From: Panopea generosa
Lineage: Eukaryota; Mollusca; Bivalvia; Adapedonta; Hiatellidae
Reading direction: 5' to 3'
DNA length: 64,000 bases
Assembly (NCBI GenBank): GCA_029582155.1
Contig: CM055901.1
Span: 50,287,206-50,351,205, forward strand
Of this stretch, positions 47,140 through 57,184 are shown piece by piece. Within the stretch, counting starts at the first letter, position 1. Each line of letters begins with the position of its first letter. A program made the position numbers and the translations under genes. The notes beneath the pieces were generated by a model. The model was not told the origin of the DNA and ran no database searches. It saw only the letters and a program-made list of their open reading frames with translations.

Positions 47140-48028
47140 CCAGAAACTGGTACACATTTACAAGACATGAAGTGACAAACTGGCTTCCACAAACTGGCAC
47201 TTATTTACAAGACATGAATTGACAAACTGGCTTCCACAAACTGGTACACACTTATAAGACATGAAGTGACAAACTGGCTTCTACCAACTGGCACACATTT
47301 ACAAGACATGATGTGACAAACTGGCTTCCGCAAACTTGCACATATTTACAAGACATGAAGTGACAAACTGGCTTCCACAAACTGGCACACATTTACAAGA
47401 CATGAAGTGACAAACTGGCTTCCACAAACTGGCACATATTTACAAGACATGAACTGACAAACTGGCTTCCACAAACTGGTACACACTTACAAGACATGAA
47501 GTGACAAACTGGCTTCTACAAACTGGCACACACTTACAAGACATGATGTGACAAACTGGCACACATTTACAAGACATGAAGTGACAAACTGGCTTCCACA
47601 AACTGGCACACATTTACAAGACATGAAGTGACAAACTGGAACAGATTTACAAGACATGAAGTGACAAACTGGCTTCCATAAACTGACTCATTCACAAGAA
47701 GAAACGAAGAGAACAAACTGATTTTCATAAACTAGTACATATTTACAAGAGAACAAACTGATTTTCATAAACTGGTACATTTTTACAAGAGAACAAACTG
47801 ATTTTCATAAACTGGTACATATTTACAAGAGAACAAACTGAGACATAATTACAGGAGAACAAACTGGGACATATTTACAAGAGAAAAAACTGGAGCATAC
47901 TAACAACAGAACACACTGGTCCTATTTATAAAAGAACAAATTGAGACCTATTGACAAGATAACAAACAGGGGCATATTTACAAGAGGACAAACTGGGACA
48001 TATTTACAAGAGAACAAACTGATTTTCA
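47140..48028. repeat. Composite array: 47-, then 40-, then 26/27-bp units
   Basis: From 47140 to ~47690 the unit is 47 bp (acaagacatgaagtgacaaa, ctggcttccacaaactggca). From ~47700 to ~47830 it is 40 bp (aagagaacaaactgattttc, ataaactggtacatatttac). From ~47830 to 48028 it is 26-27 bp (agagaacaaactgggacata, tttacaa). All three share acaaactgg and acatatttacaagag, so they are related and shorten from left to right. Confidence 0.93.
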
Positions 48029-48597
48029 TGAAACAAACTGTTAAATATTATAATACAACATGCATATCTTGGGAACTTCACACCATTATTTATATAATTT
48101 CTGAAAAATCCCTAAAAATATTAGTTTTAATGAACTCAAGTAATCCATTTAACATTTTTGCAAATGACAACAGTCACGATTTTAGGCATTAAATTTAGAT
48201 AATCCATTTTTTCTCAAAAACAAGCTGCCATGCTCAATCAGCATTCAATCATGGTATATTAATGTTCATGATAACCACTAAGTCATGAGAACCAGTCAGG
48301 TGTCACATCAGGTTTAATTAATACAGGCACTGGGGACTGCTTCAAGTTGTTTGTCATTCATTTTTCTGACAATCACTTAACCATTTCAGAGCAAATGGCA
48401 TGAGATATATTATGAAACACAGGGGATTTCTAGCTGCATCTGCACATCTGCAACAATGATTAGATTAAAATTATTTTTTCATCATTTTTCATTTTCATCA
48501 TCAATTCAAACCAGACCTCAGACTTTATTTTTATTTTATTAATACAGTTACTGGGATGAAATAATCCAAGCTTGTTGTTATTGTTGTTAAAGGTCTT
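48029..48597. other. Single-copy AT-rich sequence
   Basis: No supportable feature. Confidence 0.5.
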
Positions 48598-49415
48598 AGG
48601 CTGGTATTCACAAACCTCCAAGATAGGTATTCACCTGGTATTCACAAAGCTCCAAGACTGGTTTTCACAAAGTTCCAAGACTGGTATTCACAAAGCTCCA
48701 AGACTGGTATTCACAAAGCTCCAAGACTAGTATTCACAAAGCTCCAAGACTGGTATTTACAAAGCTTCAAGACTGGTATTCACAAAGCTAGCTCCAAGAC
48801 TGGTATTTACAAAGCTTCAAGACTGGTATTCACAAAACTCCAAGACTGGTATTCACAAAGCTTCAAGACTGGTATTCACAAAGCTCCAAGACTGGTATTC
48901 ACAAAGCTCCAAGACTGGTATTCACAAAGCTCCAAGACTGGTATTTACAAAACTCCAAGACTGGTATTCACAAAGCTCCAAGACTGGTATTCACAAAGCT
49001 CCAAGACTAGTATTCACAAAGCTCCAAGACTGGTATTCACAAAGCTCCAAGACTGGTATTCACAAAGCTCCAAGACTAGTATTCACAAAGCTCCAAGACT
49101 GGTATTAACAAAGCTTCAAGACTGGTATTCACAAAGCTAGCTCCAAGACTGGTATTTACAAAGCTCCAAGACTGGTATTCACAAAGCTCTAAGACTGGTA
49201 TTTACAAAGCTCCAAGACTGGTATTCACAAAGCTCCAAGACTGGTATTTACAAAGCTCCAAAGCTGGTATTTACAAAGCTCCAAAGCTGGTACATGTACT
49301 AACAAAGCTCAATGTTGATATCAACACAACTCTAATGTTGGTACTAACAAAGCTCCAAAGCTGGTTTCCACAAAACTCCAAAGTTGGTACTAATAAAGCT
49401 CCAATGCTGGTATTC
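48598..49415. repeat. Minisatellite, 23-bp unit, about 35 copies
   Basis: The unit is gctccaagactggtattcac plus aaa. A 4-bp variant (gctagctcc) occurs near 48787 and again near 49137 in the same local context, suggesting a ~350-bp block duplication. Right-hand copies after 49250 are diverged. Confidence 0.96.
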
Positions 49416-49865
49416 ACAAAGCATCCTAGCTAAATACTATGAAGACCTCAATGATGTACCGTATATTCCCTAATTAACGCCCCCGGTGGCGTTACATTTT
49501 ACAAGGTGGGGGCATTTATAAAAGATAAAAAAATCAAATTTAACAACAGTTAAAAATACAATAAAACCAATAAAGCCATGGAAAAAACCTTAAATCCGGT
49601 TTAAATCCCCGAAAAAGTGGTTCAGAATTATTTGAGAGTGAATAAAATAATTGACATAGGATGAAAAAAAGCTGAAAATCTGTATGAAATTCCTTGTCTG
49701 CGTATTGGAATATCCGAATTGATGGTCAGTGTACTCTTTACTTTAAATCACTTGGACGCTTGCTCTTATCAACGTGGAACAATGAGCTTTCAGCGTACAC
49801 AGACTAACCGCATTGTCGACGTTTTAATTGGCAGACTGTATTTTTACTAGTATTAAACAGCAAAT

Positions 49866-50042
49866 ATGGGGAAGTATTTGTTCAACCAAAAGTGGTTAAG
49901 TGGTCACCCAAGATATAAACAATGGGTTAAAGAGTTCAAAGGTAATAAACACTCCGCTAATTGTTGTCTGTGTAACAAAATAATCGATCAGGGAAAGATG
50001 GGTGAATACACACTCAAATCGCATATACGTTTTATTTTTTGA
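49866..50042 (+). pseudogene. Transposase N-terminal fragment, BED-like zinc finger
   Basis: A 58-codon frame, ATG at 49866 and TGA at 50040-50042. It begins MGKYLFNQKWLSGHPRYKQW (residues 1-20) and includes CCLCNK (33-38) and MGEYTLKSHIR (45-55). A Cys-x2-Cys pair followed by a His after a GxxxLKSH segment is the N-terminal pattern of BED-type fingers on many invertebrate transposase-like proteins; the match is from memory of the family. The final His/Cys and the whole catalytic part are missing, because the frame stops just before the G26 run. Its position between inverted repeats supports a decayed transposase. The start is the only ATG preceding this motif in frame. Confidence 0.6.
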
Positions 50043-50060
50043 TTTTCCAGAAAAATAGGT

Positions 50061-50086
50061 GGGGGGGGGGGGGGGGGGGGGGGGGG
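50061..50086 (+). repeat. G26 homopolymer
   Basis: An uninterrupted run of 26 G residues next to the right end of the TIR element. It could form a G-quadruplex and is prone to sequencing-length error. Confidence 0.9.
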
Positions 50087-50224
50087 CGTTTATTAGAGTG
50101 GGGGCGTTTATAAGGGAATATATGGAATATAAGGAACAATATCAAACTTTTGACAATTTTTTGTGCCCAATGTTGTGAACAGTTGAAACATAAAAAAGAA
50201 TAGAAAACTTCACTGAAGTTAAAT

Positions 50225-50400
50225 ATCTAAAGAACTCAGCAGCGTAAAAAGTGATATAAAGTAATAAATCATAAAGTAATAAAATGTAATAAAAAGTAAT
50301 ATTAAGTAATATAAAGTAATAAAATGTAATATAAATAATAAAGTAATAAAAAGAAATAAAAATTACTATAAAGTAATATATAAATACTAACTATTAAAAT
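50225..50400. repeat. Degenerate A/T-rich simple repeat
   Basis: aaagtaataaaatgtaatat-type units of about 9-20 bp repeat irregularly. Confidence 0.75.
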
Positions 50401-50540
50401 TAATGTTATTTACTGAATATGGTCATGTCGCAATATGGACAGGAGCTTTATTTTTATGGATGAGGAAAAAATTATGCAAATTCACAGCAACATTTTCAAA
50501 GTTTTAACCAAGAAACGCTAAAAAATATATTATATTTATT

Positions 50541-50798
50541 AATTCCGCAGTCAAACAAAGCCTTCATTATTCTGGGGCTCTCATATGGAACTCTATAACC
50601 CCAAGTGTACGACAAGCAAAGAATACTAAAGAATTCAAAAAGAAATATTATGCAACTCTCTTAAGTAACTCCAACTAATACAGTGGTAGATTAAATATCT
50701 CAATATTCCTACAAGACAATACAATATCTATGCTATATAATTGTCATAGCATTGTATATTCATGAATATCTTAGAAAATAAAGAATTTATTATTATTA

Positions 50799-50847
<49 letters not shown>
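50541..50847 (+). mobile_element. 5'-truncated LINE: ORF2 C-terminus, 3' UTR and (ATT)n tail
   Basis: From 50541 a frame reads NSAVKQSLHYSGALIWNSIT, then PSVRQAKNTKEFKKKYYATL, and stops at 50676-50678. The pattern sFxxxGAxxWNsxPxxvRqaxxxxxFKKxl is the usual C-terminal end of reverse-transcriptase proteins of CR1/Jockey-type non-LTR retrotransposons (known from the family). It is followed by ~105 bp of 3' UTR and an (ATT)n microsatellite (50786-50847), which fits a LINE tail. Everything upstream of the last ~46 codons is absent, as expected of 5' truncation during insertion. Confidence 0.75.
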
Positions 50848-50848
<1 letters not shown>

Positions 50849-51503
50849 GATACATTTCAAAATTAAAACTTGCGAATATCTTGCAATGTTTAGGAATTAC
50901 TCCCTGATGCACATGCGTAGATAGAATTATGATAATGATGTTACTATATGAAGCTATCACATACAAAGAAGATTAACAGCAATATGATGTGAAAGCTGAA
51001 CAAAACAAATCCACTTTCCATCCTTCAAAACAAAACTCATTTTTACCTGACATCACAGGCGCCATAAGTAAAATTTACAATCCATAAAAACAATCAAGTG
51101 CTCATTGCAAGTCATGGATAATGCTCCTGGGTAGTTCAAACAATGCACACATGATTAACGACATTGTGTAATCAATTAGGAGCAATAAATGCACTCAGGT
51201 ATAATGGCCAGCTCGTCAGTGGGTATATTGTTGTAAGAAGGCTAGGAGAGGCTCATGCTGGCAATGTCACTTACCCAGCATTCCCTGGCTGGTTCTAGTT
51301 AAGCGGAATCTCACACTCACAATGAACAGTCTTAGCTTGTAACTTGTGGATTTAAACATTTTCTTTTCTATCAATTGCAGATCATGTCAAGTTTTCTCAT
51401 TTCTCAAATTCTTCATACAAACATTTTCTTGAAATTCTTCTTCGTATGTATAACATGTTACATTGAAAGGAAATGTGATTGTTAAATTCCATCTTGTTAA
51501 CAG
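50848..51503. other. Single-copy sequence
   Basis: No supportable feature. It lies directly upstream of candidate exon A. Confidence 0.5.
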
Positions 51504-51583
51504 GAATTACTTAAGGAGCTTGCCACAAAGATACACAGCAAGAAAGATATTCCAGCTATGAAATTTGTGGAAGATAAAATCTG
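51504..51583 (+). CDS. Candidate internal exon A, unidentified
   Basis: An acceptor (ccatcttgttaacag) ends at 51503 and a consensus donor (ctg|gtgagc) begins at 51584. Of the three frames only one is open across the 80 bp. It reads ELLKELATKIHSKKDIPAMK then FVEDKI and ends two bases into a codon (TG). An in-frame stop lies just before the acceptor (51498-51500), as expected if coding starts at the splice site. Residue use looks like a soluble helical protein. I do not recognise the family. The next candidate exon (52048) supplies a T and keeps the frame. Confidence 0.25.
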
Positions 51584-51727
51584 GTGAGCACAGTCGAAGA
51601 CAAAAGTTTTATATTAGGCAGGCATGCTGCTATACAGTCCTGTTACACATTATATGGGTTATCTATAGCCACTCCAGAAGTGGAAAAGACTATAACTGCA
51701 ACATCCAAGGCATGTGTAACTAGTGAT

Positions 51728-51860
51728 ATCAGGCGTCCTTGCACAAGACACTTTTTCTGCATATGCTTAGTACTGGTTCTACTCAGGAAAACATTTTGAG
51801 CAAGTTTTTTTTACGCTGCAATAACTTGTTTCACAATCAAAGTAAAATAAATAAGTTTAC
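51728..51860 (+). mobile_element. SINE family C, 5'-truncated
   Basis: Starts at caggcgtccttgcacaagac, continues catatgcttagtactggttc and ends cacaatcaaagtaaaataaa taag. The head is missing. It lies between candidate exons A and B, compatible with an intronic insertion. Confidence 0.65.
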
Positions 51861-51941
51861 ACTTAATATCAGGCTTCTTCACAAGATAGATTCTTTGCTG
51901 GAGTATAAGTCTGTTTACTCGAAGTCTGTTTACTTGGCAGT

Positions 51942-51975
51942 CCCCTCCCCCCCCCCCCCCCCTCCCCCCCCTTCC
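51942..51975 (+). repeat. C-rich homopolymer tract
   Basis: Long C runs with two or three T interruptions. The assembly length is likely unreliable here. Confidence 0.9.
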
Positions 51976-52047
51976 AAAAAACAAAAAGTTTTTAAAGCAC
52001 TGTGGTAGAGCACACTCACTGAAGCAGAACTACTTTCATTACTTTAG

Positions 52048-52132
52048 TAAAACTTGGCATGAAGCAGTAGAACCAATTAGATGTAGCATGCTTTACTGTG
52101 TGGTGCATCATCATGAGAACAATATAAACAAA
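52048..52132 (+). CDS. Candidate internal exon B, unidentified
   Basis: A pyrimidine-rich acceptor (tactttcattactttag) ends at 52047 and a strong donor (aaa|gtaagt) begins at 52133. With the one-base phase left by exon A, the frame is open for 28 codons (KTWHEAVEPIRCSMLYCVVH then HHENNINK) and ends on a codon boundary. The implied intron from exon A is 464 bp. No family is recognised. A stop-containing frame is used if the phase is ignored, so the phase match is the main support. Confidence 0.2.
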
Positions 52133-53487
52133 GTAAGTCAAACATTGAATGCAATTAAAAACGATACTTGTAATTTTTGTTTTAGAATGTTAAGTGCTGG
52201 ACATACCAGTTTCTAATATTCAAACACAGTTTTTTTTGGAGATGCCTGCATGTATACATTCTTGCCTGGACAAACATTGGGATCAAACTTGAAAACATAA
52301 TTTAAGCAGATTTATTTTTTTTTCAAACAGATTTTTCAGCCTCATTTTGTCCGAAATTGCAACCATAGTAAAATATATAACCAATTAATGATTCTAACAG
52401 TTATTTGCCATTGTCAGTTTGGTAGAAGCTGCCATAGTAACATTTCCCTCTAAAAATACCTGTTCCAAAGAAACCATTATTACTGCTGTTATGCTTTGCA
52501 TCAAATTCAAATCAATTTTCTCCTTAGTCCTTCAGCGCAAAAAGTTGCAAAGTGCCTCCTTATTTAATATACACTCTGCACTAATGGAACAATTTAATAT
52601 ATTCTTTTATTCACTTAACACTTTAAATACCATTCCAAACTGTTTTTTTTTAAATAGATGAATTTTTGACAATATAGGCTCGCTCCAAAATACATAGACT
52701 TACTAAAAACATGCTGAAATCATCAGACTTTGATCGGAAACATAGAGATATAATTAATCAGTCTTCATTCATTAAGGCTGAAATACAATATAGATCAGTA
52801 ACATTTTATTACCTCCTTCTTATTTCTACAGTTTAACCACTTATCATACCCGCCAGCCCACTGTGAGAATCAACAATCTGTAATAACTACAATCTGTTTA
52901 ACATTTAGACACTGGTGTTTGAAAAGATGTAATAGAACAGTTTTATTGTCGACAATAAGATTATGCAAGTATATCTGTAAGTATGAGCGGTGATTTGATT
53001 CCGAGCTCTGGCATCGTGGAGCCAGAAATTACGCGTTGGGTACTTATATACACTTAAGATATATTTCAAGCTGCTCAAGTACTCGACGCTTTCAATATGC
53101 CTAACAAGACCTACGTATTATTCAATGTCTACCCACAACAAAGCACAAGATAAAAAGATCAATCACAAGATGACAGCAAAAGAGCTCCTAGTCAATCCTG
53201 CATTGAAGATGCAAATACTTATTTTCAGGCATTTCTTTTGTATATAATATTACAGGCTCATCTTATATATTTGTTATTGACTTATTTCTCAATAATTTTC
53301 CAGCACTTGATCAGTGCAGTAATTTAATTCTTTACATCATAAAATTAAAGACACCTTTGCATACATCTGATATGGAAAGCTTTTGAAAATAGTGCACCTG
53401 GTACAAATTTGCAAAATAGCAAGCTTTATTCAATGGGTGCAGCAGTAAAGAAAAGGCAAAACTGTTATGTTATTAATATGTTATTAA
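52133..53487. other. Single-copy AT-rich sequence
   Basis: An acceptor-like ttttgttttag at 52185 opens a 39-codon frame to a stop at 52303-52305, but would imply a 53-bp intron. An 80-codon plus frame at 52419-52661 has no motif. No repeat is supportable. Confidence 0.4.
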
Positions 53488-53668
53488 ACTGTAGCTGATA
53501 AATTTCCCTGCTGAACCAGTGGTGAAAGATAAATGACAATGAGATGCAATGTTGTATAAGTTAATGATTGTATACAGTAATAATCATCACAGGAACTGGG
53601 TGGGGATTTGAACTCACTAACCCTGGATGGAAAGTCAGACGCTACCAACTGAGCTAACAGAGCTGTAC
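53488..53668 (-). mobile_element. SINE family B, 3'-truncated
   Basis: On the minus strand the head has gttagctcagttggtagcgt (near-perfect box A) and gtgagttcaaatccccacc (box B). It is followed by tgatgattattactgtatac, tctcattgtcatttatctt and gcagggaaatttatcagcta, which align with the family B body at 18392-18690. The anticodon arm does not pair, so it is not a functional tRNA gene. Confidence 0.68.
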
Positions 53669-53867
53669 CTAATTATGGAAACTGACTGTGTTTGGAAGAA
53701 TCCCCTTACAATCACATGGAGTTAAGGGTTGAAGAAGTTTTAGAAAAATCCAAACACATTCTTTTTTAGTTGAATTAATTAGTTGAAGTGTCCCTGTCTG
53801 TATGCCTTCTGCGGGATAAAATTTGGTGTATTTTGAACAGTTTTGTGTCATGTCACGGCTGGGTCTG

Positions 53868-54245
53868 CTTGCTGGGTATACTAGCTAGGAGTATTGGCTA
53901 AACTACTAGCTCAGTCTACTAGCTAGTACTACTGGCTAGGTCTACTAGCTAGGACTACTGGCTAGGTCTACTGGCTAAACTACTAGCTCAGTCTACTACC
54001 TAGTACTACTGGCTAGGGTCTACTAGCTAGGACTACTAGCTAGGACTACTGACTAAACTACTAGCTCATTCTACTAGCTAGGACTACTGGCTAGGTCTAC
54101 TAGCTAGGACTACTTGCTAGGTCTACTGGTTAGGACTATTGGATAGGTCTACTAGCTAGGAATACTGGCTAAGACTACTGGTTAGTACTGACTAGGACTA
54201 GTGGCTAGGTCTATTGACTTGGACTACTGGCTATGTCTACATTTG
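53868..54245. repeat. Minisatellite, 13-bp unit, about 29 copies
   Basis: Alternating ctactagctagga and ctactggctaggt, rich in ctag palindromes. Individual copies vary by one or two bases. Confidence 0.93.
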
Positions 54246-54335
54246 TGTATATATATATAAAGGGAGATTATTAAATTCTCAACAACAGAATTTACGATTT
54301 TTGGGATCTTTTATATATATATACACACACACACA
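54246..54335. repeat. Inverted repeat with TA/CA microsatellite arms
   Basis: gtgtatatatatataaa (about 54246) pairs with tttatatatatatacacac (about 54311) around a ~45-bp loop. It could extrude as a cruciform. Confidence 0.7.
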
Positions 54336-54984
54336 ACTCTCCCCCAGTCACATTCCTAATAAATTAAATTATTATTGAAGCAAAATTTACATGAGATTGT
54401 CTGTTCAACTTTTTTCTCGACCGGGCAATTCCAAACAATAAACCAACCTTTAATCCCTTATCCAACTAAATCCCATTGCTGTCCTTTCTTCGTGTTTTCT
54501 GTTTTACATTTTATTCCTCTCCAGTAACTCACATAAATCTTCCCAAGACATTAAAGTCGTATTCTGTTATATTCTAGACATTTGGGTTTATATCTATGTG
54601 TAATCCTCAATCAATTTGTCAAAAACTTGCATGAGAGTAGATTGTTGCTAAGTAAGCTCTATAATGCACACCATCTCTATCAAGAGTGATTTGTATATAA
54701 GCTGCAGACCATATTTCCCCAAGATATGTAAAACACATCATGATATATCTTTCCCGACATCACGACACGCACATTTTACTATTATAAAGCATTGTCTTGT
54801 TTTGTAGAATACTTCTTTTTTATAACTTTATAACAATTACTATTTTTGTTGACAAATTTTTTTTTATACCGGGGTATATATCTTATGCTACCAATTTTAC
54901 TAATTAGTCATTTGTAGGGGCATAAAGAATCTTCATAACTTGCCTCAGGACCATTTAGAAGTGATTATAGTAAGAATGTATTGA
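54336..54984. other. Single-copy AT-rich sequence
   Basis: No supportable feature. Confidence 0.5.
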
Positions 54985-55835
54985 CTAAGAGTCAAATGGT
55001 GTAGATTCTCACTTCACTACTTGCACTCACAGTTGAATGGTGTAGACCCTCACTTCACTGCTGGCACTCACAGTCAAATGATGTAGACCTTCAATTCACT
55101 GCTTGCATTCACAGTCGAATGGTGTAGACCCTCACTTCACTGCTGGCACTCACAGTCAAATGATGTAGACCTTCAATTCACTGCTTGCACTCACAGTCAA
55201 ATGGTGTAGACCCTCACTTCACTGCTTGCATTCACAGTTGAATGGTGTAGACCCTCACTTCACTGCTGGCACTCACAGTCAAATGATGTAGACCTTCAAT
55301 TCACTGCTTGCATTCACAGCCAAATGGTGTAGACCCTCACTTCACTGCTTGCATTCACAGTCAAATGGTGTAGACATTCACTTCACTGCTTGTATTCACA
55401 GTCAAATGGTGTAGACCCTCACTTCACTGCTTGCATTCACAGTTGAATGGTGTAGACCCTCACTTCACTGCTTGCACTCACAGTCAAATGTTGTTGACCT
55501 TCAATTCACTGCTTGCATTCACAGTGAAATGGTGTAGACCATCACTTTACTGCTTGCACTCAGTGAAATGGTGTAGACCCTCATTTACTGCTTGCACTCA
55601 TGGAATGGTGTAGACCCCCACTTCACACAAATGGTGTAGACCCTCACTGCAATATTTCCACCCACAGTCAAATGGTGTAGATCCTCACTTCACTGCTTGC
55701 ACTCACAGTCAAATGGTGTAGATCCTCACTGCACTGTTTTCACCCACAGTCAAATGATGTAGACCCTCACTTCACTGCTTGCACTCATAGTCAAATGGTG
55801 TAGACTCTTACTTCACTGCTTGCACTCACAGTCTG
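54985..55835. repeat. Minisatellite, 41-bp unit, about 20 copies
   Basis: The unit contains cttcactgcttgcactcaca and gtcaaatggtgtagaccctc. A dimer (unit with ctggcactca plus unit with tgatgtagaccttcaa) recurs at 82 bp in the left half. Several right-hand units are shortened (near 55560-55640). Confidence 0.96.
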
Positions 55836-55849
55836 ATCTGGGTCTTCTT

Positions 55850-56325
55850 CATTTGCAAATGGTATAGAAGCTGAGAGCAAATGGTAATAAATGTAACGAA
55901 CAGCAGCAGCTGAGAGGAAATGGTATAAATGTAACGAACAGCAGCTGAGAGCAAATGGTATAAATGTAACGAACAGCAGCAGCTGAGAGCAAACGGTATA
56001 AATGTAATGAACAGCAGCTGAGAGCAAATGGTATAAATGTAACGAACAGCAGCAGCTGAGAGCAAATGGTATAAATGTAATGAACAGCAGCTGAGAGCAA
56101 ATGGTATAAATGTAATGAACAGCAGCTGAGAGCAAATGGTATAAATGTAACAAACAGCAGCAGCTGAGAGCAAATGGTATAAATGTAACGAACAGCAGCA
56201 GCTGAGAGCAAATGGTATAAATGTAACGAACACAGCAGCTGAGAGCAAATGGTATAAATGTAATGAACAGCAGCTGAGAGCAAATGGTATAAATGTAACA
56301 AACAGAGGCTAAGAGTTAATGGTTT
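55850..56325. repeat. Minisatellite, 35/38-bp unit, about 13 copies
   Basis: The unit contains gagagcaaatggtataaatg and taacgaacagcagct. Length differs by one CAG (cagcag or cagcagcag). The first copy (tttgcaaatggtatagaagc) resembles the caaatggtgtagac part of the preceding 41-bp unit. Minus-strand frames of 120-150 codons are periodic and incidental. Confidence 0.95.
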
Positions 56326-56332
56326 AAATGCA

Positions 56333-56415
56333 AGTTATATATATATATACCACATCCCAAGTTATATACATATATACCACATCCCATGTTATATACATAT
56401 ATACCACATCCCATG

Positions 56416-56450
<35 letters not shown>

Positions 56451-56487
56451 ACATCCCATGTTATATACATATATACCACATCCCATG

Positions 56488-56522
<35 letters not shown>

Positions 56523-56559
56523 ACATCCCATGTTATATACATATATACCACATCCCATG

Positions 56560-56626
<67 letters not shown>

Positions 56627-56663
56627 ACATCCCATGTTATATACATATATACCACATCCCATG

Positions 56664-56726
<63 letters not shown>

Positions 56727-56763
56727 ACATCCAATGTTATATACATATATACCACATCCCATG

Positions 56764-56818
<55 letters not shown>

Positions 56819-56833
56819 ACATGCCATGTTATA
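56333..56833. repeat. 28-bp repeat with expanding (TA)n tracts
   Basis: Units ccatgttatatacatatata plus ccacatcc alternate with versions in which the tata part has grown to 20-80 bp. The longest pure tracts lie on the right (56566-56624, 56667-56724, 56766-56816). All frames stay open as IY repeats, which is incidental. Confidence 0.95.
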
Positions 56834-57131
56834 GGCTAAAAATGCAACTATGAGCATAGCAAGCTTTCTGTAATGCTATGGGTGATGCAAAAATAGGATA
56901 ACTGTGGCTCATGCATGTCGTAGGAAGCAACAATTTGAGTAATATGATAGAATTTGCTGAAACTAAGGTATCAAGGTTCTAGGTTCATTCTGCATATTCA
57001 TTTGTGGATATATTTCTATAATCTGTATGTTAATGTTGTTTTTGTACATGTAGCGTGAAGTGGAATCTTCCTTCCTGTTGGCATTGAGTAACCTATAATG
57101 TGTTATTCACCTATAATGTGTTATAACCCTA
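56834..57131. other. Single-copy sequence
   Basis: A local duplication of acctataatgtgttat at about 57089-57125. Nothing else is supportable. Confidence 0.5.
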
Positions 57132-57184
57132 TTCGTTTGTTCATTCGTTCGTTCGTTCATTCGTTCATGCATTCATTCATTCTG
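57132..57184. repeat. (CATT)n/(CGTT)n microsatellite
   Basis: Mixed tcattcgttcgttcgttcat-type tract of about 13 units. Confidence 0.88.

Larger units (their letters stand above)
49459..50125 (+). mobile_element. DNA transposon with terminal inverted repeats, internally deleted
   Basis: The left end reads ccgtatattccctaattaac then gccccc. The right end, reverse-complemented, reads ccatatattcccttataaac then gccccc, a ~26-bp inverted repeat with few mismatches. Inside, the ends have repeated gggggc-rich subterminal motifs (tgggggcatttataa, gggggcgtttattag). Between them lies the start of a transposase-like gene (49866-50042), then a G26 run and the right end. I see no clean target duplication, so the superfamily is not fixed. 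The BED-like finger suggests a hAT-related or similar cut-and-paste element. Confidence 0.7.

Noticed and set aside
52186-52305. Third exon following candidate exon B
   Set aside because: It would need a 53-bp intron, well below what is usual, and its open frame ends without a polyadenylation context.
53590-53668. Functional tRNA gene (near-perfect box A and box B)
   Set aside because: The anticodon stem and acceptor stem do not pair, and a SINE body shared with 18392-18690 follows.
55791-56301. Minus-strand frames of 120-150 codons resembling a membrane repeat
   Set aside because: Three overlapping frames of the same 35/38-bp repeat are open at once, so the pattern is not selected coding.
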